The position numbers and the translations under genes were made by a program. Positions 10,939 to 20,226 of a stretch of DNA of 64,000 nt are shown here, one piece after another. The DNA comes from Brevundimonas sp. SL130 (GTDB lineage Bacteria > Pseudomonadota > Alphaproteobacteria > Caulobacterales > Caulobacteraceae). The stretch covers positions 1,860,001 to 1,924,000 of the forward strand of contig NZ_CP113064.1 of NCBI RefSeq assembly GCF_026625805.1, read 5' to 3'. The first letter of the stretch is position 1. Each line of letters begins with the position of its first letter. Under the pieces are notes generated by a model. That model worked only from the letters and a program-made list of their open reading frames with translations, did not search any database and was not told the DNA's origin.

Positions 10939-13296
10939 TTACTCCGCCTTCTCCACGAAACTGTCGATGACCCGTTTCTCGCCGGCCTTTTCGAAATCGA
11001 CCAGCAGCTTGTTGCCCTCGATGACGCGGACGTGGCCGTAGCCGAACTTCTGGTGGAAGACGCGTTCGCCCTTTTTCCAACCGGAGCCGGACTTGGGATC
11101 GGCGGTGGCGATCAGGCGGCCGTCGCCTTCGATCACGGCCTTGCGGGCGGGGATTTTGTTCGGGGTCTGGGCGGCGGTGAAGCTTTGGGCGCGTTTCCAG
11201 CCGGGCGAGGAATAGCAGCTGCCGAAGCTGGGTGCGTCGTCCCAGCGGCTCTTGGCCTCCTTCATGCCCGATGAGGCGCCGTAGTAGCCGGTGTCGGACT
11301 GGGGATCGACGTGGGCGATGGGCAGTTCGTCGACGAAGCGGCTGGGCAGTTGCGAGGTCCAGCGGCCATAGACGAGACGGTTGGCGGCGAAGGATATCCG
11401 GGCGTCCTGTTTGGCGCGGGTGACGCCGACATAGGCGAGGCGGCGTTCCTCCTCGAGGCCCTTCTCGCCCTTCTCGTCGATGCTGCGCTGGCTGGGGAAG
11501 ACGCCTTCCTCCCAGCCGGGCAGGAAGACCAGCGGGAACTCCAGTCCCTTGGCGCCGTGCAGGGTCATGATCTGCACCGCCCCGTCGCCATTCGGATCGT
11601 CGCTGGTCGCGCGCTCCAGATCCATGACCAGGGACACATGCTCCAGATAGGCTTGCAGCGTCTCGAACTGCTGCATCGACTGGGTCAGTTCCTTCAGGTT
11701 GTCCAACCGGGTCTGGCCGCTGGTCCGGTCGGCCTTCTGCATGTCGGTGTAGCCGCTCTCTTCCAGCACTGTCTCCATGACCTCCCAGTGGGGCGTGGTC
11801 TCGGACAGCAGGCGCCAGCGGTCGATGTCGCGCACGAAGTTGGACAGGGCGGTGCGGGTGCGGGCCTGAAGCTCGTCGGTGTTGATCAGACCGCGTACGG
11901 CGGTCAGGGCCGACAGGTCGTGCTGACGGGCCAGTTGTAGGATCTTCTGCACGCTGGTGTCGCCGATGCCGCGCTTCGGCACATTGACGATCCGCTCGAA
12001 GGCCAGATCGTCGTCCTCGGACTGGATCAGCCGCATATAGGCGTGGGCGTCGCGGATCTCGGCCCGTTCGAAGAAGCGCGGACCGCCGACGACGGCATAG
12101 GGGACGGCCAACATGACCAGCCGCTCTTCGAAGGCCCGCATCTGGAACGAGGCGCGGACCAGGATGGCCATGTCCTTGTACTTCAGGCCTGGTTCGCCGG
12201 CGTGGGGGCGACGCGCGGTCTCGATCTCGTCCGCGATCAGACGGGCCTCGGCCTCGCCGTCCCAGACGCCGCGCACCCGCACCTTGTCGCCGCTGTCATC
12301 CTCGGTCCACAGGGTCTTGCCCAGCCGGTCGCGATTGGCGGCGATCAGGCCCGAGGCGGCGCCCAGGATGTGGCTGGTCGAGCGATAATTCCGCTCCAGC
12401 TTGACGATCTTGGCGCCAGGGAAGTCGCGCTCGAAGCGCAGGATGTTGTCCACCTCGGCCCCGCGCCAGCCATAGATCGACTGGTCGTCGTCGCCGACGC
12501 AGCAGACATTGCCGGTCGAGGCCGTCAGCAGCCGCAGCCACAGATATTGGGCGACATTGGTGTCCTGGTATTCGTCGACCAGGATGTAGCGGAAACGACG
12601 ACGATATTCTTCCGCCAGATCCGCGTGTTTCGACAGGATGGTGATGTTGTGCAGCAATAGATCGCCGAAGTCGCAGGCGTTCAGGCTGCGCAGGCGGGCC
12701 TGATAGGCGGCGTACAGGCCCTGGCCCTTGCCGTTGGCGAAGTCCTCGCCGGGCGGCAGTTTCTCGGGCGTCCAGCCGCGGTTCTTCCAGTGGTCGATCA
12801 GGCCGGACAGCGACTTGGGCGTCCAGCGTTTGGTGTCGATATTGGCGGCTTCCAGCAGCTGTTTCAGCACCCGTTCCTGGTCGTCGGTGTCCAGGATGGT
12901 GAAACTGGACTTCAGCCCGACCAGTTCGGCGTGGCGGCGCAGGATCTGGGCGGCGATCGAGTGGAAGGTGCCCAGCCAGCGCAGGCCCTCGGCCGAGGGA
13001 CCGATCAGATGGGTGATCCGCTCGCGCATCTCGCGCGCGGCCTTGTTGGTGAAGGTGACGGCCAACAGCTCCCACGGCTTGGCCCGGCCGGTCGCGAGGA
13101 TGTGCGCCAGACGGGTGGTTAGCACCCGGGTCTTGCCGGTGCCGGCGCCGGCCAGGACCAGGACGGGCCCCTCGGTCGTCTCCACCGCCTCGCGCTGTTC
13201 GGGGTTTAGGCCCGCCAGATAGTCACGCGCCTCTCCCTCCTGCGGCGCGCGCGCCCGGGCCAGGTCTGAAATACGGGGGGCGGGAAGATCGGTCAC
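10939..13296 (-). CDS. uvrD: ATP-dependent DNA helicase UvrD/PcrA
   Basis: This 785-residue SF1A helicase has Walker A GAGTGKT (about 50-56), the Walker B region ILVDEYQDTN, GDDDQSIYGWRGA, LERNYRST, the motif V region TLHGAKGLEFP, and VGVTRAK. It unwinds DNA 3'-5' in nucleotide-excision and mismatch repair. The C-terminal ending (VFHQKFGYGHVRVIEGNKLLVDFE) is the tudor-like domain that contacts RNA polymerase in PcrA/UvrD proteins. The start codon is GTG. It lies 95 bp upstream of the PLP enzyme start and is probably a separate unit. Confidence 0.95.
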   Translation of the reverse strand: MTDLPAPRISDLARARAPQEGEARDYLAGLNPEQREAVETTEGPVLVLAGAGTGKTRVLTTRLAHILATGRAKPWELLAVTFTNKAAREMRERITHLIGPSAEGLRWLGTFHSIAAQILRRHAELVGLKSSFTILDTDDQERVLKQLLEAANIDTKRWTPKSLSGLIDHWKNRGWTPEKLPPGEDFANGKGQGLYAAYQARLRSLNACDFGDLLLHNITILSKHADLAEEYRRRFRYILVDEYQDTNVAQYLWLRLLTASTGNVCCVGDDDQSIYGWRGAEVDNILRFERDFPGAKIVKLERNYRSTSHILGAASGLIAANRDRLGKTLWTEDDSGDKVRVRGVWDGEAEARLIADEIETARRPHAGEPGLKYKDMAILVRASFQMRAFEERLVMLAVPYAVVGGPRFFERAEIRDAHAYMRLIQSEDDDLAFERIVNVPKRGIGDTSVQKILQLARQHDLSALTAVRGLINTDELQARTRTALSNFVRDIDRWRLLSETTPHWEVMETVLEESGYTDMQKADRTSGQTRLDNLKELTQSMQQFETLQAYLEHVSLVMDLERATSDDPNGDGAVQIMTLHGAKGLEFPLVFLPGWEEGVFPSQRSIDEKGEKGLEEERRLAYVGVTRAKQDARISFAANRLVYGRWTSQLPSRFVDELPIAHVDPQSDTGYYGASSGMKEAKSRWDDAPSFGSCYSSPGWKRAQSFTAAQTPNKIPARKAVIEGDGRLIATADPKSGSGWKKGERVFHQKFGYGHVRVIEGNKLLVDFEKAGEKRVIDSFVEKAE

Positions 13297-13444
13297 AGGC
13301 GAGAAAAGGTCCGGTCAGTCAGAATCGAATAGGGGAACATAAGGGGACCGGACGGCGATGTCAGGGCCATGGCGGAAATGAAACGGCGGAACCGCCTTGA
13401 TCGCCGGCCTGTTCACCATACCGATGCAACGAAAGGCGCAGAGG

Positions 13445-13669
13445 ATGACGCGACACCCGAACCAAAGACCTAGACGAGATAGAGGCGGATGGTGCGCCTT
13501 CGCCTTGGGCATGGTGGGGATGTTCGTCGTTATCGCCGTCTGGATCGCCCTGTTCGAAAAGCGCGGCGACCCCAAGCTTGATGAGGTTCAACAGATCGGC
13601 CGTCCCGTGGCCCAGGCCAATCAGGCGGAGACGCTCAGCGCCGATCCGCCTATTTCAGGCTATAGGTGA
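13445..13669 (+). CDS. Small single-pass membrane protein, unknown
   Basis: This 74-residue candidate has a basic N-terminus (RHPNQRPRRDRGG), one hydrophobic helix at about 18-37 (FALGMVGMFVVIAVWIALF), and a polar tail. I do not recognise a family. Codon use is consistent with coding and a purine-rich stretch precedes the ATG. Its last 20 bases overlap the convergent SIMPL gene. An opposite-strand frame covers part of the same DNA but reads less like protein. Confidence 0.45.
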   Translation: MTRHPNQRPRRDRGGWCAFALGMVGMFVVIAVWIALFEKRGDPKLDEVQQIGRPVAQANQAETLSADPPISGYR

Positions 13670-14369
13670 TGGTGGTCACGACCCGGACCTTCTTGTCGAT
13701 GGAACCGGATTCGTCGCCGCCCGAACCGTCGCGCGGCAGGATTTCGAACGAGCCCTGGGTGGCCTGACGGATCGGCCCCAGGGGCGTGCCGGAATCCTTG
13801 GCGAACTGTTCGGCGCCGGTGCGCGCCGCCGCCGTGCCTTCCGCGATCATCTGTGGCCGCACGGCATTGAGCTTGGTGAAGATATAGGACGGCCCCTGGA
13901 AGTCCTGCAGCACCACGCCCTGGCGCACCAGGTCGTTCAGGGCGCGGGTGGTGGCCTGGACACGGGCGACGTCGCCGGTGCGGACGATGACGGTCTGGGC
14001 CAGAATGAACCGGGGGCCGCCGTTCTGGACGCCGTATTCGCGCGAGCGGGTGTCGGCGACCTCCAGACGGCCCAGATCGACGGCGTCGGCGGGATAGCCC
14101 TGGGTCTTCAGAAACTGCCTCACCAGGGCCAGGTCGCCGTCGATGCGGGCCTGGACCTCGGACAGAACCTCGCCCGAGGCGGTGAAGCGCAGCGGCAGAA
14201 CGGCCAAATCCGCCTTCACCTCGCGTTCCGACAGACCGCGCACCGTCACGGTCCGGTCGCCGGCGCGGGCATGGATCACGCCCTGGCCGATCAGGGCGCC
14301 GGCCCCGATCAGGCCGACGGCCAACAGGCCCCCGAAGGCGGCGGCGGGGATCAGGCGTGGGGTGTCCAT
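13650..14369 (-). CDS. SIMPL domain (DUF541) periplasmic protein
   Basis: This 239-residue protein has an N-terminal membrane anchor or signal at about 8-30. The SIMPL/DUF541 domain follows, starting RTVTVRGLSEREVKADLAV and ending VRVVTTITYSLK. The family is periplasmic or outer-membrane associated and is often linked to oxidative stress, but biochemical activity is not established. The ATG is preceded by AAGGAG with 7-bp spacing, which fixes the start. Confidence 0.85.
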   Translation of the reverse strand: MDTPRLIPAAAFGGLLAVGLIGAGALIGQGVIHARAGDRTVTVRGLSEREVKADLAVLPLRFTASGEVLSEVQARIDGDLALVRQFLKTQGYPADAVDLGRLEVADTRSREYGVQNGGPRFILAQTVIVRTGDVARVQATTRALNDLVRQGVVLQDFQGPSYIFTKLNAVRPQMIAEGTAAARTGAEQFAKDSGTPLGPIRQATQGSFEILPRDGSGGDESGSIDKKVRVVTTITYSLK

Positions 14370-14394
14370 GAAGGGCTCCTTTTACCGACCCATG

Positions 14395-14619
14395 TTACGC
14401 TGTCGGTCCGTGTTCCGCCACCCAGGACAGGGCCAGCAGGCGGCAGGCGGAGGCGAGCGGGCGGCGGCCTCGGCCCGCGTCGATATCGGCCAGAAGCTGG
14501 GCCTTGCTGAAGCCGCGCGCCGCAGCGATCCGGTCCAGCACGGCCCAGAATTCGGGCTCCAGCGCCACCGAGGTCGCATGGCCGGCCAGCACGACCGAAC
14601 GTTTGGTCAGGCCGCTCAT
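14395..14619 (-). CDS. Ribbon-helix-helix domain protein
   Basis: This 74-residue protein matches the alphaproteobacterial RHH_4-type family, with KRSVVLAGHATSVALEPEFW, then IAAARGFSKAQLLADID and a final SACRLLALSWV. Such proteins are likely small DNA-binding regulators of the Arc/MetJ fold. It lies 25 bp upstream of the SIMPL gene in the same direction, so the two probably share a transcript. Its target is unknown. Confidence 0.8.
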   Translation of the reverse strand: MSGLTKRSVVLAGHATSVALEPEFWAVLDRIAAARGFSKAQLLADIDAGRGRRPLASACRLLALSWVAEHGPTA

Positions 14620-14769
14620 ACTGCGGCAGGCCGCCGGCGCGAGGGGATGATCATGGTGTTGCGCATGGCGGTTCTCCTGTGCGGGCGTAGTTTGTCATAC
14701 TCGGGCGCAAGACGTGAGCGGCGCTGAAGGGGGGACGATGATATGCGAGCATCGCCCAAGGAGCCTTTC

Positions 14770-15663
14770 ATGAGTCGCCCGCTTACAATCTTCGCCATCC
14801 TGACCTGCGCCCTGATCTGGGGCACGACCTGGTTCGCCATCACCCTGCAGTTGGGCGTGGTGGATCCGATCGTGTCCATCGTCTGGCGGTTCGGGCTGGC
14901 GGCGGTCGTCCTGTTCGGCTTCTGCGCCGTGACGCGCCGACCGCTGCGGCTGACGCGCGCCCAGCATTTGGCCGCCGTGGGGCAGGGCGCCTTCGTCTTC
15001 GCCGTCAGCTACGGCTTCGTCTATGCGGCGGAAGTGCGGGTGGCCTCGGCGGTCGTGGCGGTCATCTTCGCGGCTCTGGCCTTCGTCAATCTCGTGCTGT
15101 TCCGGTTGCTGGAAGGCCAGAAGGCGGCCGTCGGCGCCTGGCAGGGGGCGATTCTGGGGATCTTCGGCGTAGCGGTCCTGTCGTTCGGGCAACTGTCGGG
15201 AGCCGGCGCATCGGCCGGGGCCGCGCCGGCCCTGGGGATCGTCTTCGCCCTGATCGCCGTCGTCGCCTCGGCCTTCGGCAACTGGTTCGCCTGGCGAGGG
15301 CAACAGGCCGGGGCGCCGGTGATGGCGGCCACCGCCTGGGCCATGGCCTATGGCACGGCCATGCTGGCGCTCTATGGATTTGCGACCGGGGTGGAATGGC
15401 GGATCGAACCGACCTCGGCCTATGTCCTGTCCCTGTTGCACCTGTCGTTGTTCGGGTCGGTCATCGCCTTCGGCCTGTATTTCACTTTGGCGCGACAGCG
15501 GGGCTTCGCCCTGGCCAGCTATATCTCGGCCCTCACGCCGCCGATCGCCGTGATCATGTCGGTGCTGTTCGAGGGGGCCCATGTCGGGGTGACCATGTTG
15601 GTCGGCCTGGCTTTGGTGCTGGCGGGACAGGTCTTGTTGATCCGGGCGCCGAAGGCGGCCTAG
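14770..15663 (+). CDS. EamA/DMT-family transporter
   Basis: This 297-residue polytopic protein has about ten hydrophobic helices and two EamA repeats. It opens with LTIFAILTCALIWGTTWFAI, typical of DMT-family metabolite or drug exporters. The substrate cannot be read from sequence. The ATG at 14770 is chosen over an in-frame ATG at 14743 because AAGGAG lies 6 bp before it. It is divergent from the RHH regulator, with about 150 bp between them. Regulation by that RHH protein is possible but unsupported. Confidence 0.88.
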   Translation: MSRPLTIFAILTCALIWGTTWFAITLQLGVVDPIVSIVWRFGLAAVVLFGFCAVTRRPLRLTRAQHLAAVGQGAFVFAVSYGFVYAAEVRVASAVVAVIFAALAFVNLVLFRLLEGQKAAVGAWQGAILGIFGVAVLSFGQLSGAGASAGAAPALGIVFALIAVVASAFGNWFAWRGQQAGAPVMAATAWAMAYGTAMLALYGFATGVEWRIEPTSAYVLSLLHLSLFGSVIAFGLYFTLARQRGFALASYISALTPPIAVIMSVLFEGAHVGVTMLVGLALVLAGQVLLIRAPKAA

Positions 15664-15669
15664 GCGCGT

Positions 15670-15876
15670 TCAGTCTTGCTGCGTCTCGGCGTCCGATTTC
15701 CGAGGGTTCAATTTCTGGCCGTCCAACAGGCGGTTCGCTCGCGTCTGCTCTATTTGAAGGGCCGTCTTCTGTTCCTTGGTGCGGCCATAGGCGGCGCGGT
15801 TTGCGGCGGCCTTGGCCCTGTCCTCGGCTTTGGCGCGCGCCTTGCGCGCCTGATTCAGGTTGATGATCTCGGACAT
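15670..15876 (-). CDS. DUF4169 family protein
   Basis: This 68-residue, very basic helical protein starts MSEIINLNQARKARAKAE and contains AANRAAYGRTKEQK and RLLDGQKL. These are the conserved blocks of DUF4169, a small alphaproteobacterial family of unknown function. The ATG at 15876 gives the canonical N-terminus and lies 2 bp after the stop of the patatin gene, so both are likely translated from one mRNA. Confidence 0.85.
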   Translation of the reverse strand: MSEIINLNQARKARAKAEDRAKAAANRAAYGRTKEQKTALQIEQTRANRLLDGQKLNPRKSDAETQQD

Positions 15877-15878
15877 GA

Positions 15879-17120
15879 CTAGGGCTGAAGCGCCGCTGTC
15901 TTCGCCTCGGGTTCCTTGAGCTTGAGGGCTTCGGGAATCTGATCGGCGGGCAGGTCGGAAGCGGGGATGAAGGCGGGCGTCGATGGGGCCAGGTCCAAGT
16001 GGGTCCAACCGTCGGCGGACCGCCCCCGTGCGCGGCCCAGGTCAAACAGGGCCGACATGGTCTTCTGGTCGAACTTCAGGCTGGACGCCTCGACATTGTC
16101 CGGAATGGCGGCCAGCGACAGGCTCATGCCGTTACGCTGGGCGAAGGCCGCCGTCGTGGCCAGATGCGTGCGCAGCGAGGCCTTGCTCATACTGTCGTAG
16201 CTGCGCATCAGGATGGCGGTCAGCCGACCCGGCGTGACGCCTTCATTGCGCCCGACCTGGCCGTTGACCACCACATAGAGGGCCCCGCCGCCGGGCTGGT
16301 TCGGGCCGCGGGTCCACAGCGAAAGGTTCTCGGGAATGGCCAGGAAGGGGCTGTTGATCCCGCCGTCCGCGTGCATCTCCATCACTACGGTGAGGTCGGG
16401 CTGAAGCCCTGCGATCAGCACGGGAGGAAAGACGCCCGGTATGCTGGCCGAGGCGACCAGCACTTCCTTGAACAGGGCGCGCGAGTTGTCGTCGTTCTGG
16501 CTGGCCAGCAGGCCCATGTCCCAGATGACCGTCTCCTCGCTGTCCAGATTGGTCGTGGCGACCAGCAGGCGGCGACCCTTGGCGTGCTCGCGGGCGATGG
16601 CCTGCAGCAGGTCCGGGGTGACATTATCCTCGACCAGTTTGCGAAGTGCGCCGGCGCTGAACAGGCTGGGGTAGAGGAAGATCGCCAGGCTTCGCCAACT
16701 CAACAGGTTGCTGGCGCCGCCGCCGGTATAGGCCTGACCCAGTTGGGCGTCCCATTCCGAACCGGCGAAGGCGAAGGGAGCGGCCAAGGCGCCCGTACTG
16801 ACGCCCGTGACCATGTCGAAAACCGGCCGATCGCCGCGCTCGGTCCAGCCGACAAGAACGCCGGCGCCATAGGCCCCGTTTGCGCCGCCTCCGGAAAGGG
16901 CCAGAACCGAGAAGGGCTGGGCCTTTGAGAGTCGCGCCCCGACCTCTTCGGTCAGGGCCTCCAGACGAGCGGCGTCATTGGCCCGGATACGGGGGTCCTG
17001 GGCCGGAACCAGGGCGCCGTCGGCGAGGCGCAGGGGGCCGACGGGACGATCCAGGGTGCCGCATGACGCCACCGACAGGGCCATGACGACGGCGAGAAGG
17101 CTCGAACAGATCCGTCTCAT
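15879..17120 (-). CDS. Patatin-like phospholipase lipoprotein
   Basis: This 413-residue protein has a lipoprotein signal (AVVMALSVASC, lipidated Cys20). The patatin domain shows the glycine-rich oxyanion loop GGGANGAYGAG, the nucleophile elbow GVSTG, and the catalytic Asp in DGG. It probably hydrolyses acyl esters of lipids in the cell envelope. The ATG at 17120 is preferred to one at 17156 because GGAGAAGG lies just upstream and the result begins with a clean signal peptide. It is followed by DUF4169 in the same operon. Confidence 0.9.
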   Translation of the reverse strand: MRRICSSLLAVVMALSVASCGTLDRPVGPLRLADGALVPAQDPRIRANDAARLEALTEEVGARLSKAQPFSVLALSGGGANGAYGAGVLVGWTERGDRPVFDMVTGVSTGALAAPFAFAGSEWDAQLGQAYTGGGASNLLSWRSLAIFLYPSLFSAGALRKLVEDNVTPDLLQAIAREHAKGRRLLVATTNLDSEETVIWDMGLLASQNDDNSRALFKEVLVASASIPGVFPPVLIAGLQPDLTVVMEMHADGGINSPFLAIPENLSLWTRGPNQPGGGALYVVVNGQVGRNEGVTPGRLTAILMRSYDSMSKASLRTHLATTAAFAQRNGMSLSLAAIPDNVEASSLKFDQKTMSALFDLGRARGRSADGWTHLDLAPSTPAFIPASDLPADQIPEALKLKEPEAKTAALQP

Positions 17121-17215
17121 TCGATGCCTTCTCCGCCGATGCTTGGCTGTAACCATACCCCCCGCGTGGAAGGTTTGTCATCACCGGATGACGACAGTCT
17201 CAAGCGCTGCGGTTT

Positions 17216-17240
17216 GAAACCCCGCCTCCCGATGAACGTT
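17216..17240 (+). promoter_or_regulatory. Candidate EcfG (general stress sigma) promoter for the DUF2171 gene
   Basis: GAAAC at 17216-17220 and CGTT at 17237-17240 are separated by 16 bp. The alphaproteobacterial general-stress sigma factor EcfG/SigT recognises GGAAC-N16/17-CGTT, so this site has one mismatch. It lies about 40 bp before the DUF2171 ATG. This is pattern recognition and has not been scored against background. Confidence 0.4.
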
Positions 17241-17277
17241 CGAACAGGCAAGGCAACCTAACCGAAGGACAATCACC

Positions 17278-17517
17278 ATGGTCGACGCCACGCTTCTCAA
17301 GGAACATCTCGAAGTCGTCGGTTCGGACGGCGGACATGTCGGTCGGATCGACCATGTGCTCGGCGATCAGATCGAACTGGCGAAACTGGATCTTGCCGGC
17401 GGCTTCAAGCACCACATGATCCCGGTCAGCTGGGTCGAAAGGGTGGACGACAAGCACGTGCACCTGAGCCTGACGAAGGATGACGCCAAGTCGCGCTGGA
17501 CCGAGAAGCCGAACTAG
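17278..17517 (+). CDS. DUF2171 family protein
   Basis: This 79-residue protein has the family core LKEHLEVVGSDGGHVGRIDHV and HHMIPVSWVERVD. The fold is probably PRC-barrel-like. Members are small cytosolic proteins often found in stress regulons, and no biochemical function is established. A candidate EcfG promoter upstream and a stem-loop downstream suggest a monocistronic stress-induced gene. Confidence 0.88.
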   Translation: MVDATLLKEHLEVVGSDGGHVGRIDHVLGDQIELAKLDLAGGFKHHMIPVSWVERVDDKHVHLSLTKDDAKSRWTEKPN

Positions 17518-17542
17518 GCCTGCAGGTTTCCGCGAATTAATG

Positions 17543-17570
17543 AAGGCCCCGCTGTCGCCGGCGGGGCCTT
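17543..17570 (+). terminator. Stem-loop after DUF2171 gene
   Basis: A perfect 10-bp stem (AAGGCCCCGC/GCGGGGCCTT) with an 8-base loop lies 25 bp after the stop codon. No T-run follows, so termination may be weak or factor-assisted. Confidence 0.55.
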
Positions 17571-17607
17571 CGGCCTATCTGGAGGACAGTGTTCTCGGAG
17601 GGACGCG

Positions 17608-18003
17608 ATGATCCGGCTGATCCTGAATATCCTGTGGTTCTTCTTTGGCGGCTGGCTGTCGGGCCTGCTGTGGCTGCTGGGCGGCGCGATCCTGGCTCTG
17701 ACTGTCGTCGGTTTGCCCTGGAGTTTCGCGGCGTGGCGGATCGCCAGCTATTCCTTCTGGCCGTTCGGGCGGGAAGTGGTTTGGCGTGAGCCGGATGCGA
17801 CGGCACTGGGGGCGGGCTGTTTCGGTATCGGCCTGAACGTCATCTGGTTCGTGGTCGCCGGCTGGTACATCGCATTGACGCACGTGCTGATCGCGGTCGC
17901 GGAGGCCATCACGATTATCGGCATTCCCTTCGCCCTGAAGGATCTCGAACTGGCCAAGCTGGCCCTGGCTCCCATAGGCCGGACGATCCGCGATAAGCCC
18001 TAA
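17608..18003 (+). CDS. YccF domain inner-membrane protein
   Basis: This 131-residue membrane protein has duplicated YccF motifs: a hydrophobic N-terminus (LILNILWFFFGGWLSGLLWL), GLPWSFAAWRIA, then a second half with GLNVIWFVVAGWYIAL and GIPFALKDLELAKLAL. Function is unknown. A GGAGGG motif precedes the ATG. It is probably a separate unit from the DUF2171 gene because of the stem-loop between them. Confidence 0.88.
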   Translation: MIRLILNILWFFFGGWLSGLLWLLGGAILALTVVGLPWSFAAWRIASYSFWPFGREVVWREPDATALGAGCFGIGLNVIWFVVAGWYIALTHVLIAVAEAITIIGIPFALKDLELAKLALAPIGRTIRDKP

Positions 18004-18009
18004 AAGGGC

Positions 18010-18132
18010 TCAAGCCTGGGGCGGGTCCGGTTTTGCTGGTTCGCGCGGTCGAGCAGGCTTTACGCCGGTCTCGGCGACGATACGCCATGATCTCTGGCGT
18101 TCGATGAAGACCCGGTTGAGGATGTCGGTCAT
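18010..18132 (-). CDS. Possible 40-residue protein
   Basis: This short frame starts at an ATG with a GGGAG motif upstream and encodes a 40-residue basic, proline-rich peptide beginning MTDILNRVFIERQRSWR. I know no family for it. It lies between the convergent yccF gene and the ccdAB module. The evidence is only the frame and the ribosome-binding site. Confidence 0.25.
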   Translation of the reverse strand: MTDILNRVFIERQRSWRIVAETGVKPARPREPAKPDPPQA

Positions 18133-18191
18133 AGGTCTGCTCCCGCCGTTCAAGTCGCGGCAACTCTAGCGTGCTTTTGCGTTTGGCGTGA

Positions 18192-18506
18192 TCAGAAGCC
18201 AGTGAACAGCCGGTCGAGGGCGCGGCGAATATTATCCTCATGAGCGGCGAGGGAGCCGACGCGGCGCTTCAGATTTCGCCTCGCCATCGCCGCGAGCTCG
18301 CTCACGACTAGAACCAGGTTTTCACCGGCGAGATCGACCTCGACCTCAAGCGATCCGACGGTCGCTTGGCTGTCGTTCACCAACGGGGCGACCACGGCGT
18401 CATCGAAGCCGAGAACCAGATGCGAAGACAGGACAACCAGATACGGCGCGAATCGACGGGCCTCTGGCGACGGATTTTCGAAGACGTCGAACTGCCTCAC
18501 AGCCAC
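18192..18506 (-). CDS. ccdB: CcdB-family toxin
   Basis: This 104-residue protein has the CcdB layout: RQFDVFENPSPEARRFAPYLVVLSS at the start, a central VAPLV strand, and the conserved ending IRRALDRLFTGF. CcdB toxins poison DNA gyrase, and the C-terminal residues contact GyrA. The penultimate Gly-Phe is comparable to the functional C-terminus of F-plasmid CcdB. Its start overlaps the ccdA stop by 10 bp, the usual antitoxin-first coupling. Confidence 0.88.
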   Translation of the reverse strand: MAVRQFDVFENPSPEARRFAPYLVVLSSHLVLGFDDAVVAPLVNDSQATVGSLEVEVDLAGENLVLVVSELAAMARRNLKRRVGSLAAHEDNIRRALDRLFTGF

Positions 18507-18745
18507 GAGGGGCGAATATAGTCCGATAGCAGCCCGCGTTCGCGGATGCGGCGATTGTGATCCTCGATGGCCTCGGCGTTCTCCTCGGCCCAGCGTTTCG
18601 AACGCGCTTCGGCCCCGGCGGGATCGACCTTCTGCAGGTGGATCCGCAGGGCGCGTTCATCCATATCGGCGATGGAAATGCCCAACGCCTTCGCCTGTTC
18701 GACCAGTTCCGGATCGATGCCAATGTTCAGTTCGACCTTGCCCAT
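18497..18745 (-). CDS. ccdA: CcdA-family antitoxin
   Basis: This 82-residue protein has an N-terminal ribbon-helix-helix segment (KVELNIGIDPELVEQAKALG) and a C-terminal toxin-binding tail ending GLLSDYIRPSWL. This is the CcdA arrangement. Such antitoxins bind CcdB and autorepress the operon. The gene is upstream of ccdB and overlaps it by 10 bp. The module lies downstream of fumC in the same orientation, with a 77-bp gap. Confidence 0.87.
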   Translation of the reverse strand: MGKVELNIGIDPELVEQAKALGISIADMDERALRIHLQKVDPAGAEARSKRWAEENAEAIEDHNRRIRERGLLSDYIRPSWL

Positions 18746-18822
18746 ACGCCCAGCCTAACGCGAAACGGGGACCGCGCCAAACCGGCCGGTCCCCGTCAAG
18801 GTCTTCAGGATTCTGCCTGCCC

Positions 18823-20226
18823 TCAGCCCGGCGAGATCATCTTTTCGGGACGCACCGCCTCGTCGAACTCGGCGTCGGTCAGATAGCCGCCGCCGACGGC
18901 TTCCTCGCGCAGGGTGGTGCCGTTCTTGTGCGCGGTCTTGGCGATCTTGGCGCACAGGTCATAGCCCAGCTTGCCGTTCAGGGCCGTGACCAGCATCAGC
19001 GAGTTGTTCAGGCCGCGGGCGATATTGTCCTCCCGGGCCTCGATGCCGACGACGCAGTTGTCGGTGAAGCTGATGGCCGCGTCGGCGACCAGGCGGACCG
19101 ACTGCAGGAAGTTGTAGGCCATGACCGGGTTGTAGACGTTCAGCTCGAAATGCCCCTGCGAGCCGGCGAACGTCAGGGCGGCGTTGTTGCCGAACACCTG
19201 GACGCAGACCTGGGTCAGGGCCTCGCACTGGGTCGGGTTGACCTTGCCCGGCATGATCGACGAGCCGGGCTCGTTCTCCGGCAGGGCCAGCTCGCCCAGG
19301 CCCGAGCGCGGGCCGGAGCCCAGGAAGCGGATATCGTTGGCGATCTTGAACAGCGAGGCGGCGACCGTGTTGATCGCGCCGTGGCTGAAGACCATGGCGT
19401 CGTGGGCGGCCAGGGCCTCGAACTTGTTCGGCGCGGTGGTGAAGGCCAGGCCGGTGATCTCGGCGATCTGGGCCGCGACCTTTTCCGCGAAACCGATGGG
19501 GGCGTTCAGGCCGGTGCCGACGGCGGTGCCGCCCTGGGCCAGTTCCATCAGCTTGGGCAGGGTCTGTTCGATCCGCTCGATGCCGTTGGCGACCTGCTGG
19601 GCATAGCCGCCGAACTCCTGGCCCAGGGTCAGGGGGGTGGCGTCCTGGGTGTGGGTGCGGCCGATCTTGATGATGTGGGCCCAGGCCTTGGCCTTGGCGT
19701 CCAGGGCGGCGTGCAGATGCTTCAGGGCCGGGATCAGGTCGTTGACCACCTGTTCCGCACAGGCCACGTGCATGGCGGTCGGATAGGTGTCGTTCGACGA
19801 CTGGCTCATGTTGACGTGATCGTTGGGGTGGACCGGCTTCTTGGAGCCCATCTCGCCGCCCAGGATCTCGATGGCGCGGTTCGAGATCACCTCATTGGCG
19901 TTCATGTTCGACTGGGTGCCCGAACCCGTCTGCCAGACGACCAGGGGGAAGTGGTCGTTCAGCCTGCCTTCGATGACTTCATTGGCGGCCTTGACGATGG
20001 CGTCGGCCAGGGCCGGGTCCAGCTTGCCCAGGTCGCGGTTGGTCTCCGCGGCGGCGCGCTTGACGATGCCCAGGGCGCGCACAACCGGCAGGGGCTGCTT
20101 CTCCCAGCCGATCTTGAAGTTCCCCAGCGACCGCTGCGCCTGGGCGCCCCAGTAGCGATCAGCGGCGACCTCGATGGGGCCGAAGGTGTCGGTTTCAATC
20201 CGAGTGTTGGGGCGAACGTCGCTCAT
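18823..20226 (-). CDS. fumC: Fumarate hydratase, class II
   Basis: This 467-residue TCA-cycle enzyme of the aspartase/fumarase superfamily interconverts fumarate and malate. It has the superfamily signature [11 protein letters not shown] starting near residue 321, the substrate-binding GSGTQSNMN and [14 protein letters not shown] segments, and [10 protein letters not shown]. It is iron-independent, unlike class I enzymes. The gene lies between two toxin-antitoxin modules, ccdAB downstream and phd-vapC divergently upstream. Length is standard. Confidence 0.97.
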   Translation of the reverse strand: MSDVRPNTRIETDTFGPIEVAADRYWGAQAQRSLGNFKIGWEKQPLPVVRALGIVKRAAAETNRDLGKLDPALADAIVKAANEVIEGRLNDHFPLVVWQTGSGTQSNMNANEVISNRAIEILGGEMGSKKPVHPNDHVNMSQSSNDTYPTAMHVACAEQVVNDLIPALKHLHAALDAKAKAWAHIIKIGRTHTQDATPLTLGQEFGGYAQQVANGIERIEQTLPKLMELAQGGTAVGTGLNAPIGFAEKVAAQIAEITGLAFTTAPNKFEALAAHDAMVFSHGAINTVAASLFKIANDIRFLGSGPRSGLGELALPENEPGSSIMPGKVNPTQCEALTQVCVQVFGNNAALTFAGSQGHFELNVYNPVMAYNFLQSVRLVADAAISFTDNCVVGIEAREDNIARGLNNSLMLVTALNGKLGYDLCAKIAKTAHKNGTTLREEAVGGGYLTDAEFDEAVRPEKMISPG

